From assembly GCF_000275845.1 (NCBI RefSeq), contig NW_006766897.1, positions 600,247 through 664,246 of the forward strand: DNA of 64,000 nt, written 5' to 3'. A program made the translations under genes and the position numbers. This DNA comes from Dichomitus squalens LYAD-421 SS1 (taxonomy: Eukaryota > Basidiomycota > Agaricomycetes > Polyporales > Polyporaceae). Below the pieces are notes generated by a model, which was not told the DNA's origin, did no database searches, and saw nothing but the letters and a program-made list of their open reading frames with translations. Positions 1 through 10,150 of the stretch are shown here, piece after piece (position 1 is the stretch's first letter; each line of letters starts with the position of its first letter).

Positions 1-914
1 TCGTGTAAATATATTAGACGAACCTTGGAATCGCGGTACTCTGCACCGCGCAATGTCGTAACTGACACGCCCTGGGCCAAGAGCGAGTACAAAAATACCC
101 GTTGAAGGAGTATACGCTCGGCTGCAGCGATAGGAGAGGAATCATCTACAATACCACCATCGCTTGTCATAACAAACATGGGCTGAAAGAGCTGTCAGCA
201 TCGGACTGATACTGATCAATGGGTCGGGTGTCATCACCTTCCTTGATCGCTGATATGCTAGCCAAGCGGGGTCGGACAGATCGGCGAAAGTATGCACTGA
301 TACATTCACAGAGGCGAGATGGTTGAAGAGAATAGCGCGGGCGAGCGAGCGAGAGCTAGTAACATAGTCATCTTCCCCATACAGTAACGTTAGGAAGCGG
401 CGCTCTATAATATGCTTGTCAGATATGGGACCAACGGGACCGACTGTAGACATACCGTGCCAGAACACAATCTCGAAAGACTCGGAACGCCTGGAGATCT
501 CTTGTAGAATACGTTCAAGAGTGTACACCGCGTGTAGACACTGAAAGCTGATGTCTGGAGGGTCAACGGGGTAGGCAGAGCACTCCTCATGAAGAGAACA
601 CATGACACAAACCATGTTTGTGACCTAGTGCAAGCAGAGGGTCATCCAACACCATTGCAATCAAGGCCTCGCCTACGACACAGTAAGACATACGAGGCCC
701 TAGTAGATCTACCGACCAACGTACCATCTACGACGAAGGGTTCGCTCCCCGCGTAGTCGCCGATCAGGTCCATCCATCGGCCTCGCCGATTGACTAGAGA
801 GTACCATTGAGAGTCGATGTATTCCACCGCATCCTGCGCATTCTGTGCAGAGAGGGTTGGTTCCTCTTCGAGAGGCAATTGTACGATGGCGATATCAAAG
901 TCGTCGAGATCCAT
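1..914 (-). CDS. DDX60-like SKI2-family RNA helicase, N-terminal part only (runs off the window)
   Basis: The gene starts at 914 (MDLDDFD) and leaves the window at base 1, so only the PIN-like N-terminal part is present; the helicase core must lie outside. Visible exons are about 914-725, 672-613, 554 to about 225, and from about 180 onward. Joined, they read WYSLVNRRGRWMDLIGDYAG, then FVVDGEALIAMVLDDPLLAL, then CLHAVYTLERILQEI, then PMFVMTSDGGIVDDSSP. This order (WY..L.DyAG, FvvDGeaLi, HavYtlErfL, VMtSDGG) is the N-terminal signature of DDX60-type proteins. Known: animal DDX60 is an SF2 helicase linked to antiviral RNA sensing; fungal homologues are poorly studied. The short introns (46-58 bases) were chosen because they restore one frame. 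It shares a roughly 310-base promoter region with MDM10. The family call is fairly firm; the function in this fungus is not known. Confidence 0.78.
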
Positions 915-1223
915 GGTCGTGTGAGATGACAACGATGGGATCGCGGTGCTTATATGCTGGGGGTGCAGCACGTCTGGCTCACGCTGATCGTGGCCTGGAG
1001 GAAGAAATTGCGTTCCCGGGGCCGAGACATGGATAGCTTGCGGAAGTCTTTCGAATAAGTGCTGCGGTAATTGCCGGGCCGTCGAACAACGCATATGTCA
1101 TAGCCTTCTAGGCGCCCATACTCTTGCTCATCCGTCGATGAATGAGCGCTCAATAGGTCTCGATCGCCCAAACCGCAGCTCTGAGTCGCTGGCCGACTGC
1201 TGTCTCAGCAAGCAGTCGCCACG

Positions 1224-2793
1224 ATGCATCCATTCGCATCCTATGTTCTCCGCAGCTACTACAAAGAAACTGGCTGGAACGAGGACAACCTTTATGCCAA
1301 CCTCACGCGGTCTTCCAATGGTGAGTAACTGTCTCCTCAACCGCGGGGAGGACACCGTCCGGACGCCTGAACAGCTCTTCTCGATTTTAGCGTTCCCCGT
1401 GGGTTGCACTTTGGTATATCCAAGTCTCCAAATCCTCTCTTTAAGACGACATATTCGATGAATGCCCTTCCATCCCTCAATGGATCCGTCGGGTACATCT
1501 TCACCAGCTGCAACCTCAACGTCAAGGGCTCTGGTGATGTTCGCTTCAAGGACATGGTCGACAGGTTCAAGGTATTCGACCGCCCAAGAAGACCCGAGGG
1601 AAAAGAGGAAGAATGGCTGGCGGGTGAACGTGCTGACACTCGCGGTGCGTGCAAGGTTCAGTGCCTACAGATGCCACACAGTCTAATATATGACTCTAGA
1701 CTACTTACTATATGGTCGCATCTACATTCCCACTGGACGGCTGGATGCTCTCTATTCTACTCGACTTGCTCCCACTCTGCAAGGAATGGTGGCCGCCATA
1801 TCCGATCCTCGTACACCCCTCTATTCCGAGATGTCCAGATCCCATGCACCTGCCAGCAATATCATGTTTAGCCTACAGCATGATACAGGCAAGGTGTGTA
1901 CCGAGTATACTTGGAGCGCGGAAGATGGCATGTGGGGCATACGATCCTTGTACAACTTTGGTAGGGTGGGCACGCCGGCCGAGGCCTCTCCCGAGGAGGG
2001 CGAGAAGGCAGGTAACGCCTCTCCTGCTCGCCAGAATGGTGTCAAAGTAAAGCGGGTAGATGAAGAGGATGCGATGGAGGGCGGTCTGAAGGGGCGCGTA
2101 TCTGTGGGCGGGGAATTCTACTTCAGCGCGAAGGAGAAGAGCGCGGGAGGTGAGCTCAACCATCCTTCGACACCCCACCGAAAACCCTCTAACGCCTCCG
2201 TAAAGTGTCCACCGGCATCCGCTTCACTACTCTTCCCGACGCAACTCCTCCCTCCTTCCAGGTTCCCACAACATCATCCGCAGGGTCCTCGGCCGCACGG
2301 TGGCCACCATCGCAGCCGCCAACCACAATAACCGCCCTGTTTAACCCTATGCTTGGTCACATCTCCGGTGCATACGCAGCGCGCGTGTCGCGTGACCTTT
2401 CCTTGGCCTCGCGCTTCGAGTTCAATGTCTACAGCTACGAGAGCGAGTGGTCACTAGGCGCGGAATGGTGGCAGCGTCAAAGCAAAGCGAGGCATCCGCC
2501 GTCGGTTTCGGACGAGGCACATCCACCCTTACTTCCGGACTGGGCCGACGAGGTGCAGGGCGTGGTTAAGGCAAAGGTCTCCACAACGACTGTACGTCAC
2601 TATCTAGGTTTACCATTTCATGCATCATGCTCGTTCTGACACGACCGATAATGACTATCAGGATGTGTCATTACTGTGGGAAGGACGCCTACGAAACGTA
2701 CTCGTCAGCCTCGGTGTGGTCTCTAACCTCTCCAGCCGATCCAAACCTATCAAGTCAATAGGTCTCGAGCTATCATACTTCAGCTCCGGATAG
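1224..2793 (+). CDS. MDM10: Mdm10, mitochondrial outer-membrane beta-barrel of ERMES and SAM
   Basis: Five exons fit: 1224-1320, 1375-1644, 1700-2149, 2206-2591 and 2662-2793. The protein begins [18 protein letters not shown] and continues [58 protein letters not shown] and [17 protein letters not shown]. These are the conserved Mdm10 blocks (yeast shows the same YGR-Y-P, NPLFGHIS and LLWEGKWR elements). Known role: it anchors mitochondria to the ER in the ERMES complex with Mdm12, Mdm34 and Mmm1, and helps the SAM complex release Tom40. The segment around residues 215-270 is a charged, low-complexity insert ([12 protein letters not shown]...[10 protein letters not shown]), as is common in fungal Mdm10. 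There is no signal peptide, as expected for a beta-barrel imported through TOM. It stands divergent from the DDX60-like gene. Confidence 0.93.
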
Positions 2794-3235
2794 CGGGTGA
2801 CGACGATAAAAAGACTTGATGGTATTGGACCCATACTAGGCCGCATAGCCCATTCATAACCATTATATTGATCCCATTCGCGAGATGCATCCAGACGTCA
2901 TAGTACAAGCACACTATCACCTCCTGAAAGATTCACCGTGGAGAGATTAGTCCGACAAGCAAAGCAGTATCATAAACAAAATCAGTCTCGGTCACAGAGG
3001 CGGCGGAATGCAGAGCGAGTCACAGGGAAACACATTGGAGAGATAGATTGGAGTTGGGTTGTATGGAAAGTGAACCTGCTTTCACGCTGAGCGCAGAGCT
3101 GGGAGGGTATAAACCAGATGAAAGATGAAGCATGGATCAAAGCAGACAGTGGTGCAAGCAAAGTAGATATACACGAACGAGGACATTCAAGCATCGCCGT
3201 TAGGGCAGGGCGGATCAGGCATGGTCAACGATCAC
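2794..3235. other. Intergenic stretch between convergent genes
   Basis: This 442-base stretch lies between the 3' ends of MDM10 (plus) and the RGG-rich gene (minus). Only short open frames without family signatures are seen. It presumably holds the two 3' untranslated regions and polyadenylation sites; no repeat or RNA gene is evident. Confidence 0.5.
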
Positions 3236-5035
3236 TCAGTCCTTCAACGCTGCAGCGACACTTGCGGCCTCGCGCTTCGGAGGCGTTCCTCCCAAGGCCC
3301 GAGCAAGACCAGAAAGCGCAGCGACGGTGATAACGGGGCGCGATGCATGCACAGTCCGCGAATGCGCCGTTGACGTACCAGGGCCTGTTGGTGGCGATGA
3401 GTGTGTCCGTGCATGGTTCACCCGGTCCCTTCGGGACGCACGTTCGTCCGGGTGTCCATCGAAAGCGGCGGGTGAGGCGCCGTGCGGCATCCGAAGGTCC
3501 CGTGGACGGCCGATGGTATGCGCACGACCATGACCAGGCTGGAAGGATGGCGTAGAGTGGGTGGTGATATAACTAGGAGCGGAGTGTACGGGAGCAGGCT
3601 TCGATGCGGGGACACCTTGAGGCTCGGGCGAAGGGGAGTCGCCAGAACTCTCGGGCGAGATTGAGCTGTTAGGTTTAGGAGCATGCATAGATTCTGATAA
3701 TCCGCTCTTGAGCGGCACATCATAGTCGGCGGCGGGGTCTGGGGTCTGTACGGGGGCGGGCTTCCGAGGGACACGCTTCGTGAGCGCATCGATCGCTTCA
3801 ATCGGCTTTGGGGGGAGGGAAGGATGAAGAGGGTGGTTTGCTTGCTTTGGTGAAGGCTGTTTGGGTGCTGTTGCTTGTTCCGCAGCGGGTTTGGGGACCG
3901 AAGCGGATTGTTCAGGGGACTTCGCATGAGCGTCTGCCTTTTTCCTTTCCGTTTGTTTCTTTAGGCCGGCTAGAGGAGCCCTGTCCACCACAAACTTGTC
4001 CGAGTGAGCCTTCAAACTGGTTGGGCCACGAGGCGTGTTATTTCCAACTTCGCCACTGGTTAAAGGCTGGGCAGGTGCAGGCGCCTTCTCGGCGGTGGGG
4101 GCAGCTGACACGGCGAGAGGGGTCCCCACTTCGACGCTAGGCAGAGGTCTCAACGCGTCGGCTAGCATGGGAGAGAGTAAGTCAGGCTTCTCGGGCTGCT
4201 CTGGTATAGAACTGCTCGTGCTCTTGTCCGTTACGCTCTTGACACCCCAATCGTCCAAGTCAGGCAGGCTGTCATCGTCCTCTCCGGCCCAGTCGATGTG
4301 GCTACCTGGCGTGTTTGGCCTTTCCATTGCCACGGCCCGCACACGCTCGACAAGAGCGTTGATGTCGTGCTTGATATCGAACGATGGCGTTTCGGGAGGG
4401 ACAGGTGCAAGATGCGGGGGGAGGTCCTTGGTGATTGTGGGCGATTTCTCGGCACGCAAATGGCTCGTGCTAGACTCCGTAGAGAGTGACTTCTTTGACG
4501 AGGAGTTAGACATGCTGCGGTTCTGCGAGCGTTTTCGGCGAGAGCGAATCGGAGTCGTTGCAGATATAGGTGAATTAGATGCTGCGATCGGTGGAGGCTC
4601 GACCACGATTGGAGGTACTACTTTGCGCGGAGGCTTTGCTTCAGAGGTCTTTCGCGGGCGAGGGTGAGTGTCCTTCGACTGGCTTGATGCTTTCGACAGT
4701 GCAGGAGAGGGGGTTCCACTTGGGGGAGCAGGAGTGCTGGACGCAGCCGGTGCAAGGGGAGGGGCATTCTGGGATGTATCTTTGGCTGGAACGCCGTTGG
4801 ATTTCGGACCTCTGCCATCCAAACGAGGAGTCGGACCTGCCGCTCTGCTTCCTCCGCGCCCTCCTCCGCGCCCGCCACGCCCTCCACCCCTAGCCGGCCT
4901 ACCTCGGCTCGCGCCGCGGAAGGCGGGGCCTGATTCGCCGTTCCGACCCCATCCCTGCCTGCTAGGAGGCTGGTTGGCCCACATCGACGAGTTTACCCCC
5001 CCGGACGGCGTAGATGGGGACGCAGCAGAAGCCAT
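3236..5035 (-). CDS. RGG-box, Pro/Ser-rich disordered protein of unknown function
   Basis: One uninterrupted frame of 599 codons, unusual here because most neighbours are intron-rich. Residues about 35-70 form an Arg/Gly box (repeats of RGG, GRGG, RGGG), a motif family known for RNA binding and arginine methylation. Most of the rest is low-complexity Ser/Pro/Ala/Lys sequence with many SP and TP pairs, suggesting heavy phosphorylation. One better-ordered acidic stretch around residues 215-270 reads DIKHDINALVERVRAVAMER followed by DWAGEDDDSLPDLDDWGV and may be the conserved core. The C-terminus, after TVHASRPVITVAALSGLARA, is short and basic. No catalytic domain is recognised. It could be an mRNP or translation-associated protein, by inference from the RGG box only. 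It is divergent from Sm-G across about 380 bases. Confidence 0.7.
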   Translation of the reverse strand: MASAASPSTPSGGVNSSMWANQPPSRQGWGRNGESGPAFRGASRGRPARGGGRGGRGGGRGGSRAAGPTPRLDGRGPKSNGVPAKDTSQNAPPLAPAASSTPAPPSGTPSPALSKASSQSKDTHPRPRKTSEAKPPRKVVPPIVVEPPPIAASNSPISATTPIRSRRKRSQNRSMSNSSSKKSLSTESSTSHLRAEKSPTITKDLPPHLAPVPPETPSFDIKHDINALVERVRAVAMERPNTPGSHIDWAGEDDDSLPDLDDWGVKSVTDKSTSSSIPEQPEKPDLLSPMLADALRPLPSVEVGTPLAVSAAPTAEKAPAPAQPLTSGEVGNNTPRGPTSLKAHSDKFVVDRAPLAGLKKQTERKKADAHAKSPEQSASVPKPAAEQATAPKQPSPKQANHPLHPSLPPKPIEAIDALTKRVPRKPAPVQTPDPAADYDVPLKSGLSESMHAPKPNSSISPESSGDSPSPEPQGVPASKPAPVHSAPSYITTHSTPSFQPGHGRAHTIGRPRDLRMPHGASPAAFDGHPDERASRRDRVNHARTHSSPPTGPGTSTAHSRTVHASRPVITVAALSGLARALGGTPPKREAASVAAALKD

Positions 5036-5415
5036 GAGGATACAGGCCTAGTCTGTAATACAATTTACGACATGCAGAAATGTCGATCCACTCCTTTTAA
5101 CGACGTCTGTTCGCGACTGAAGGAAATTGACGCACGGATGTTATGGTTAGCTGGTGATACAAGGTCTTGGAGAGTAGATGTGCTGGAGGAAATCGTGAAA
5201 TATCGTGCCAAGATATGAGAAGATATACAGGAGGCGTGAGGGGCGTAATGGGGAGAGGAGGGTCGTGTTGACCTGGAAGACCTGGCGAGGAAGCTGGTTC
5301 CGGCGACAGCTCGCGTACCGCATGCGATTGTTCCCACGTGGCCCGTGTTTGGGTGCGATTTGCGATCTCCTCGTCCTCTCCTCGTCCTCGCCCGTCCTCC
5401 AGACCGTCCGCCGCC

Positions 5416-5775
5416 ATGTCCAAAGCCTCTCAACCCGAGCTCAAAAAGGTGTTTCCGCAGTAGTCGCTTGTATGCATGTGTGCAGCCGCTAATTCCTCGA
5501 CGCGTTGCACAGTTCATGGACAAGAAGCTCTTTGTTCATCTCCAAGGTGGTCGTAAAGTCAGCGGGACGCTGCGCGGATACGACTTGTTCTTGAACCTCG
5601 TTATCGATGATGCGCTGGAGGAGACCAACCCCGCACAAAAGCACCCAATTGGTACCGTTGTACGTCTACTTGCATCAACCGGTGTAGCGGTGATCCTTGT
5701 TCTCATGCCTCTTCCCGACAGGTCATTCGCGGCAACAGCGTGACTTCCATGGAGACTCTGGAAGCAATCCGGTGA
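5416..5775 (+). CDS. SMX2: Small nuclear ribonucleoprotein G (Sm-G)
   Basis: Three exons, 5416-5448, 5513-5659 and 5722-5775, give a protein of 77 residues. It begins MSKASQPELKKFMDKKLFVH, contains LQGGRKVSGTLRGYDLFLNL (the Sm1 motif with its GR-V-G-LRG-D-F-NL core) and ends with the Sm2 block GTVVIRGNSVTSMETLEAIR. Known role: one of seven proteins of the Sm ring that assembles on the U-rich site of U1, U2, U4 and U5 snRNAs and is required for pre-mRNA splicing. Length and both Sm motifs are normal for the family. Both introns are short (64 and 62 bases) with GT..AG ends. The start is fixed by the MSK/ELKKFMDK context. An Lsm7-like protein is excluded by the GTLRGYDLFLNLV and VIRGNSV sequences. 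Confidence 0.96.
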
Positions 5776-6018
5776 CCCGACCCTCGGTATGTAGGGCCTC
5801 GGACATGTTTTGTATCATATCTGTATTGCTACCCTCTCCTCCTTGTGCCCATTCATCCATGGAATACCAACCGTCGCGTTCATGTGGGATGCTATCTATC
5901 CAAGTCTTGGTGCGTTACTCAAGAGGAGTGCGACAAAATACGCAAGGGGAACGTGTTGTCTATCTGCGTGCACTTCAGGATCCACGCTGCCTCGAATGCA
6001 AGACCAGATTGAGATATA

Positions 6019-6552
6019 CTATCCCTCAAGGGGTTTTGCAAAATCTGCGAGTTTTGCAAAACCCCAAGCTCTCCCTCCCCTCCTCATGCATCGCTCTGAT
6101 ATCCCAAACACATATTACTACACCCTTTTCGATATCATCTGGCAACTTTTCGGAGCCAAATGAGCTGCAGGACGCCTTTGCGAGCAGGAGACATTTAGTT
6201 ACACCTCTAAGCGAGTTGACGCCGAACTTGATATACAGATCTCTCTTTGGTTCTCACTGTGAAAGCTCAAATATCTTTCTGGATGAATGTCTGGGTGCAT
6301 TTTTAATACAGAAATCATCCCCGATAGCTCCGAGGATGGGAAGCCGTTTCTTGCAGGCGCTTATGGGTTTTGCAAAACCCCTTTCACGTAGGTGCTCGGA
6401 ACATGGCATCCCCACAGAATCTTACAAAAATTGGAGGTCATATGATAGATATCAGTCTCAGCAATGCCTGAAGTTTGTGGAATACATAGATCACTGTTGC
6501 TGAAGAGGCAGGTGCCATCATTCCTGGCGTTGCAGAACCCCTTGAGGGATAG
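6019..6552. mobile_element. MITE-like element, 534 bp, terminal inverted repeats, TA target-site duplication
   Basis: The left end, from 6019, reads CTATCCCTCAAGGGGTTTTG and continues CAA; the right end, read on the minus strand from 6552, reads CTATCCCTCAAGGGGTTCTG and continues CAA. That is a 23-base terminal inverted repeat with one mismatch. TA lies directly outside both ends (6017-6018 and 6553-6554), as after Tc1/mariner insertion. There is no transposase frame, so it is a non-autonomous element. Two further copies of the TTTTGCAAAA core lie inside: a hairpin at about 6030-6064, and a perfect 16-base palindrome (GGGTTTTGCAAAACCC) at 6365-6380. The superfamily call rests on the TA duplication and is an inference. 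Confidence 0.75.
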
Positions 6553-7223
6553 TAAGTACCAGCTTAGGGCTGGTGGCAAAGGGCGATGCGGTCCGAACAT
6601 TAATTAGTTTGATGGCAAATATGCTCTTAATTATGCTATATACTATCTATCACAAGGCGTATCTCGCCCCAGGGTTAGGGTTAGAGCAACGCAAGAACAA
6701 AAAGTAATGGCCTGCCCAGCCCGAGGGCCGAAGCAGGACAGGGAAATATTTAGACGGTGCATGAGCCGAAGCCCATACAAACCGCAAGATCCCCCTGAGG
6801 ACAAGGTCGCCGTGCTATGGGAGGCTCCCACGGCCCACGAACCCAGTACGTGAAGGGGCTCGTGCCATCAAGGTAAGTATGAGTTGTTGGAGTGTCCAAC
6901 GACGATATTTATTCCTCGCACAACGCGCACGGACCATTGCTGTGTTTGTCTCTCTTTGCACCCTCATCGGCAACGTCGTTACGTAGCATCTGTTGATACT
7001 TACTTACTGGAGGCTGGCTTGAACCTTCGTTGCATTGATGCAGCACGGATATAGACCCTCTATCGTACGAAGACGAACTATTGCCGTGAGAAGCCCATAA
7101 TCTATATGAGTGGGAATGTGACGTAGCGCTACATGGATATAAACGTCACCAAGCGTCGGGCAGAGAACAAACTATACTGCGATATAGGCACTTGGACAGC
7201 GAGCAGGAGGGTTGCAGTTGGTA
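6553..7223. other. Gene-poor stretch
   Basis: About 670 bases between the MITE and the 3' end of the DUF6533 gene. The open frames here are short and show no recognisable domain. The first part is AT-rich. No RNA gene or second copy of the MITE end is seen. Confidence 0.45.
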
Positions 7224-8797
7224 TCAAGGCTGCTCAGATGCAAGGCGCACGTTAGAACAGGAACTTGGAACATCATCCCAGCGTAAGCCAGGAAATTCCA
7301 CGTCGGACTGGCTCTTCCTCGTCGATGGCTCGTCGGCATCCCAGGACATAGCAATATCCCGTGCAGATTCTGCAGATGCAGAAGCGTCCCCTTGAACGAG
7401 CGGCGCTCCCAGCGGTGCGACGAAAGAACAGACTAGACTGCTGGGAGCGTCCCATGGACGTCGGACGAAGGAGGGCCGGCTGAGGTCAAAACTTGGTTGA
7501 TGTCTGCTACGAACATCGACCTCGCGCAAGTTTAGAATGAAGCGGGAGGTAAGAACCGTAATGATCCTACAACACCGGGTTAGAACGCATCGCCACGGAT
7601 AGTAGATGCAGACTGACGGTTCCTCCAATGCCAATGTGTAAGTGAATTTCTACGACAAACGAGTTAGCAGCGCATTCCATTGGCATATGTGCCACTTACT
7701 CCAGTCAAAGTGAACGCGATGTGCAATGTGTTCAACGTCAAAAGTATACTTGAATGCTTCGTGAGCCCACCAAGCCTGCAAAAGGAAATACACGCTTACA
7801 GGAAGTATATTGTGCCTATTCGCGAATAAGTCTTCTCGTTCTGGTTCATTGACCACTACGCACCATCTCGTAGTAAGAGCGACGATAAAGATACGGGGAG
7901 ATTGGCCTCTTTGACCACCTTGCTAATGCCGTGGGTCTTCCACCATGTGATGGCCAGAACGAGGACATCACTTAGGATCGCACTTGTGCGAGTTGAGATT
8001 AGTACTGGGACATGTCAGCGTAGGCAGTGCTGCGGAAGAATGGTGTGTGCTTACAGCTATAGAACGAGTCATATGAGCAACAAATTCACGGAAGACTATC
8101 AGCACAAACCTGTTATAGACATTCATGGGCATGTCACTGGCCCAAACGCACCCGATGGGCAGAGGGTAATTCACGGTGTATGTAGTCGAGTAGAGGTACT
8201 ACACGGCGGATTAGTGAGCTCAGTACATAAGGCATTCTAGGGCCTTACAATGTTGGAGGCCACAGGCATGAACGCTGCCACAGCTACCGGGAAAGCTGAT
8301 CGCCAGTCGTGTCCGCAAATAGCGTAGACACGTAGGGTCAAAAACGCTGTGGAAAGTATGTCATGGGCTGACGATCACAGAAGCAAGGAACAACAACAAC
8401 TCACCGAACCAGACAAAGTAAGGGATGATCTCCAGTACCCGGGAGAGCAGATTGACTACTGTGCAACTACAGGCTATGAGATCGATGATACAATTAGGAG
8501 GATTACATCCACGAACCTCTATGTATCGTGAGCATGGAGTAGAAGATAGCTTCCACGAAACAAACACTCACCTCATCCGAGAGTTGAGTCAGTCCGACGA
8601 CGTATATGGGGTACTTCAGCATAGCCGTGTAACGGTTCAAGAGGAAGAGGGCGGTAGCTCCCGTAAACCTCTTTCCCCACACCAGGGATACCTCACGATC
8701 CAGGGTGACGATACATTCATAGTAAACCAGAGCTGTTTGAATAGTTCAGTGGTTCTCTTCCTAGGGATAGATATGGCTGCTTACCAAATGCTGCCAT
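7224..8797 (-). CDS. DUF6533 seven-helix membrane protein (basidiomycete-specific family)
   Basis: Spliced minus-strand exons give the family landmarks in order. The N-terminal block MAAFALVYYECIVTLDREVS is followed by LVWGKRFTGATALFLLNRYT (the DUF6533 core 'YE-IVTLDREV-LVW...LFLLNRYT'). Next come SCTVVNLLSRVLEIIPYFVW, AFLTLRVYAICGHDWRSAF, then SDVLVLAITWWKTHGI ahead of SLLLRDG, and finally IITVLTSRFILNLREV, the usual last helix. A hydrophilic tail of about 85 residues follows to the stop at 7224. These proteins resemble seven-helix receptors but no ligand or function is established. The start is uncertain: an in-frame stop lies just upstream, so the ATG at 8797 is used, though an extra upstream exon is possible. 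Two internal splice junctions (around 8560 and 8040) could not be placed cleanly, so a mild defect cannot be excluded. Confidence 0.75.
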
Positions 8798-10150
8798 ATC
8801 ACAGCATGTCTCGACAAAGCTGGAGAGAATGCGGCGAAGTCATAAGTTAGATGACTGACTGTATGCCCATGACAAGGACACCTACGTAGTTTCGTAGAGG
8901 TGAGCTTGAGACATGAGGGTATGCTCTAAGGATAGTAGGCTCGAACTCGGGTCACTAAATGGAATCCTTGCGTACCGGGAGTCGAATGCGATGTCTTATA
9001 CCTTTAAACCATGGGCATGATGAGCTGACAGTTGCCCTGTCTGGCAGTGACTGGCAGTCCGACCTGAACAAGCAATACAAGCCTGCACCGCATGTATCCT
9101 AGGGGCCCAAAGCAATCGTGCAATAGTAGGAGACGATTGAACGCCGGGAATAACGCAAAAATCCCCTGGTTGACATGTGTAGTACCACCGGCCGGCTCAT
9201 CTGCGCCCTTCATCGACATCATGGGCGAAGATTAGTCGGCGAGATGACGTCTCACTTACTTGAATGGGCGAACGGACGACGCTATTGACCGACTAGTCGC
9301 CACACCATTACGCCGAGGACTGCCGCCACATCGCCCTAGTAATCAGTAGTGGTCTCGACAGAGGAGATATACAAGGTGAAGCCATGGAGATGTCTAGATG
9401 GTCATCAGGACGTCGACCAAGGATCAATTTGTCTAGCACGAGTCCAATGCGCGGAACGCTGCTGACATCGGGGATCGATCATCGCATTCTCCTCAGTAGC
9501 TACTAGTATAGCCATTGTGATGCAAGATCGACGACAAAAACTGGGGTGCGATGCTGAAGCGACCTGCAGCAAGCAGTGTGGTGGTTACGGCGGTTGCGAA
9601 AGGGCGGGATGTTGGAAGTGAATATTCACTTGTGATAGTGCGTGAACGAAGCCATGAGAAGCTGTGGCGGTGTATCCGGCCGCAAACAAACTACATAACT
9701 GACGTCCTGTACGTAGATCTCGACGGAGGATACTTGAGCTGGTCATCGAGCTGTAGGTGTCGAAGAAGACGCTACAATGGTAGAGGAAGGAGGAACGAAT
9801 GTATGTCACAAACTATGGCAAACAGCGGTATCAAAGCTCGCCATCCGCCTCAAACAAGGACGAAGCGATCTTCCACAGCAGATAGACCCCATTCGAGATG
9901 TGCCCCGGAGGACTTCTCGAAGAGGCGTAGGGCATGTCCTTGTGGTCTTACTGAAAGAAAGCCTCCCACACGGTGCGAGCCTGGTTCATATTTCTCGGCT
10001 ACACGTGGCGAAGCGATCGAGATCTGCAGTCGTGGACGCGCGACGTGCTCTGGCGCCCCGTCCTGCGTCACGGTCTCGCTTGTTCTGTGCGTATAACACG
10101 CTTCCTGCTCACCGCCTCGTCTCTTCCGGTCTCAGTAGCGTACAGAAGAT
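8798..10150. other. Gene-poor stretch of about 1.35 kb
   Basis: Neither strand gives a spliced reading with a recognisable domain. The longest open frame (9551-10096, plus, 181 codons) is Arg/Cys/Ser-rich and looks like chance. Around 8937-9030 on the minus strand a T-loop-like AGTTCGAGCC follows an A-box-like segment, but no cloverleaf can be folded. The last part before 10151 presumably holds the promoter of the syntaxin gene. Confidence 0.45.

Noticed and set aside
8930..9030. tRNA-like sequence on the minus strand (A-box-like segment, then AGTTCGAGCC)
   Set aside because: The T-stem does not pair, no 5' partner for the acceptor end CTACTATCC exists, and no clear anticodon arm can be drawn. 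At best an old tRNA-derived relic.
9551..10096. Plus-strand frame of 181 codons
   Set aside because: Composition (Arg, Cys, Ser, Thr) is that of a chance frame; no domain and no similarity to a known family.
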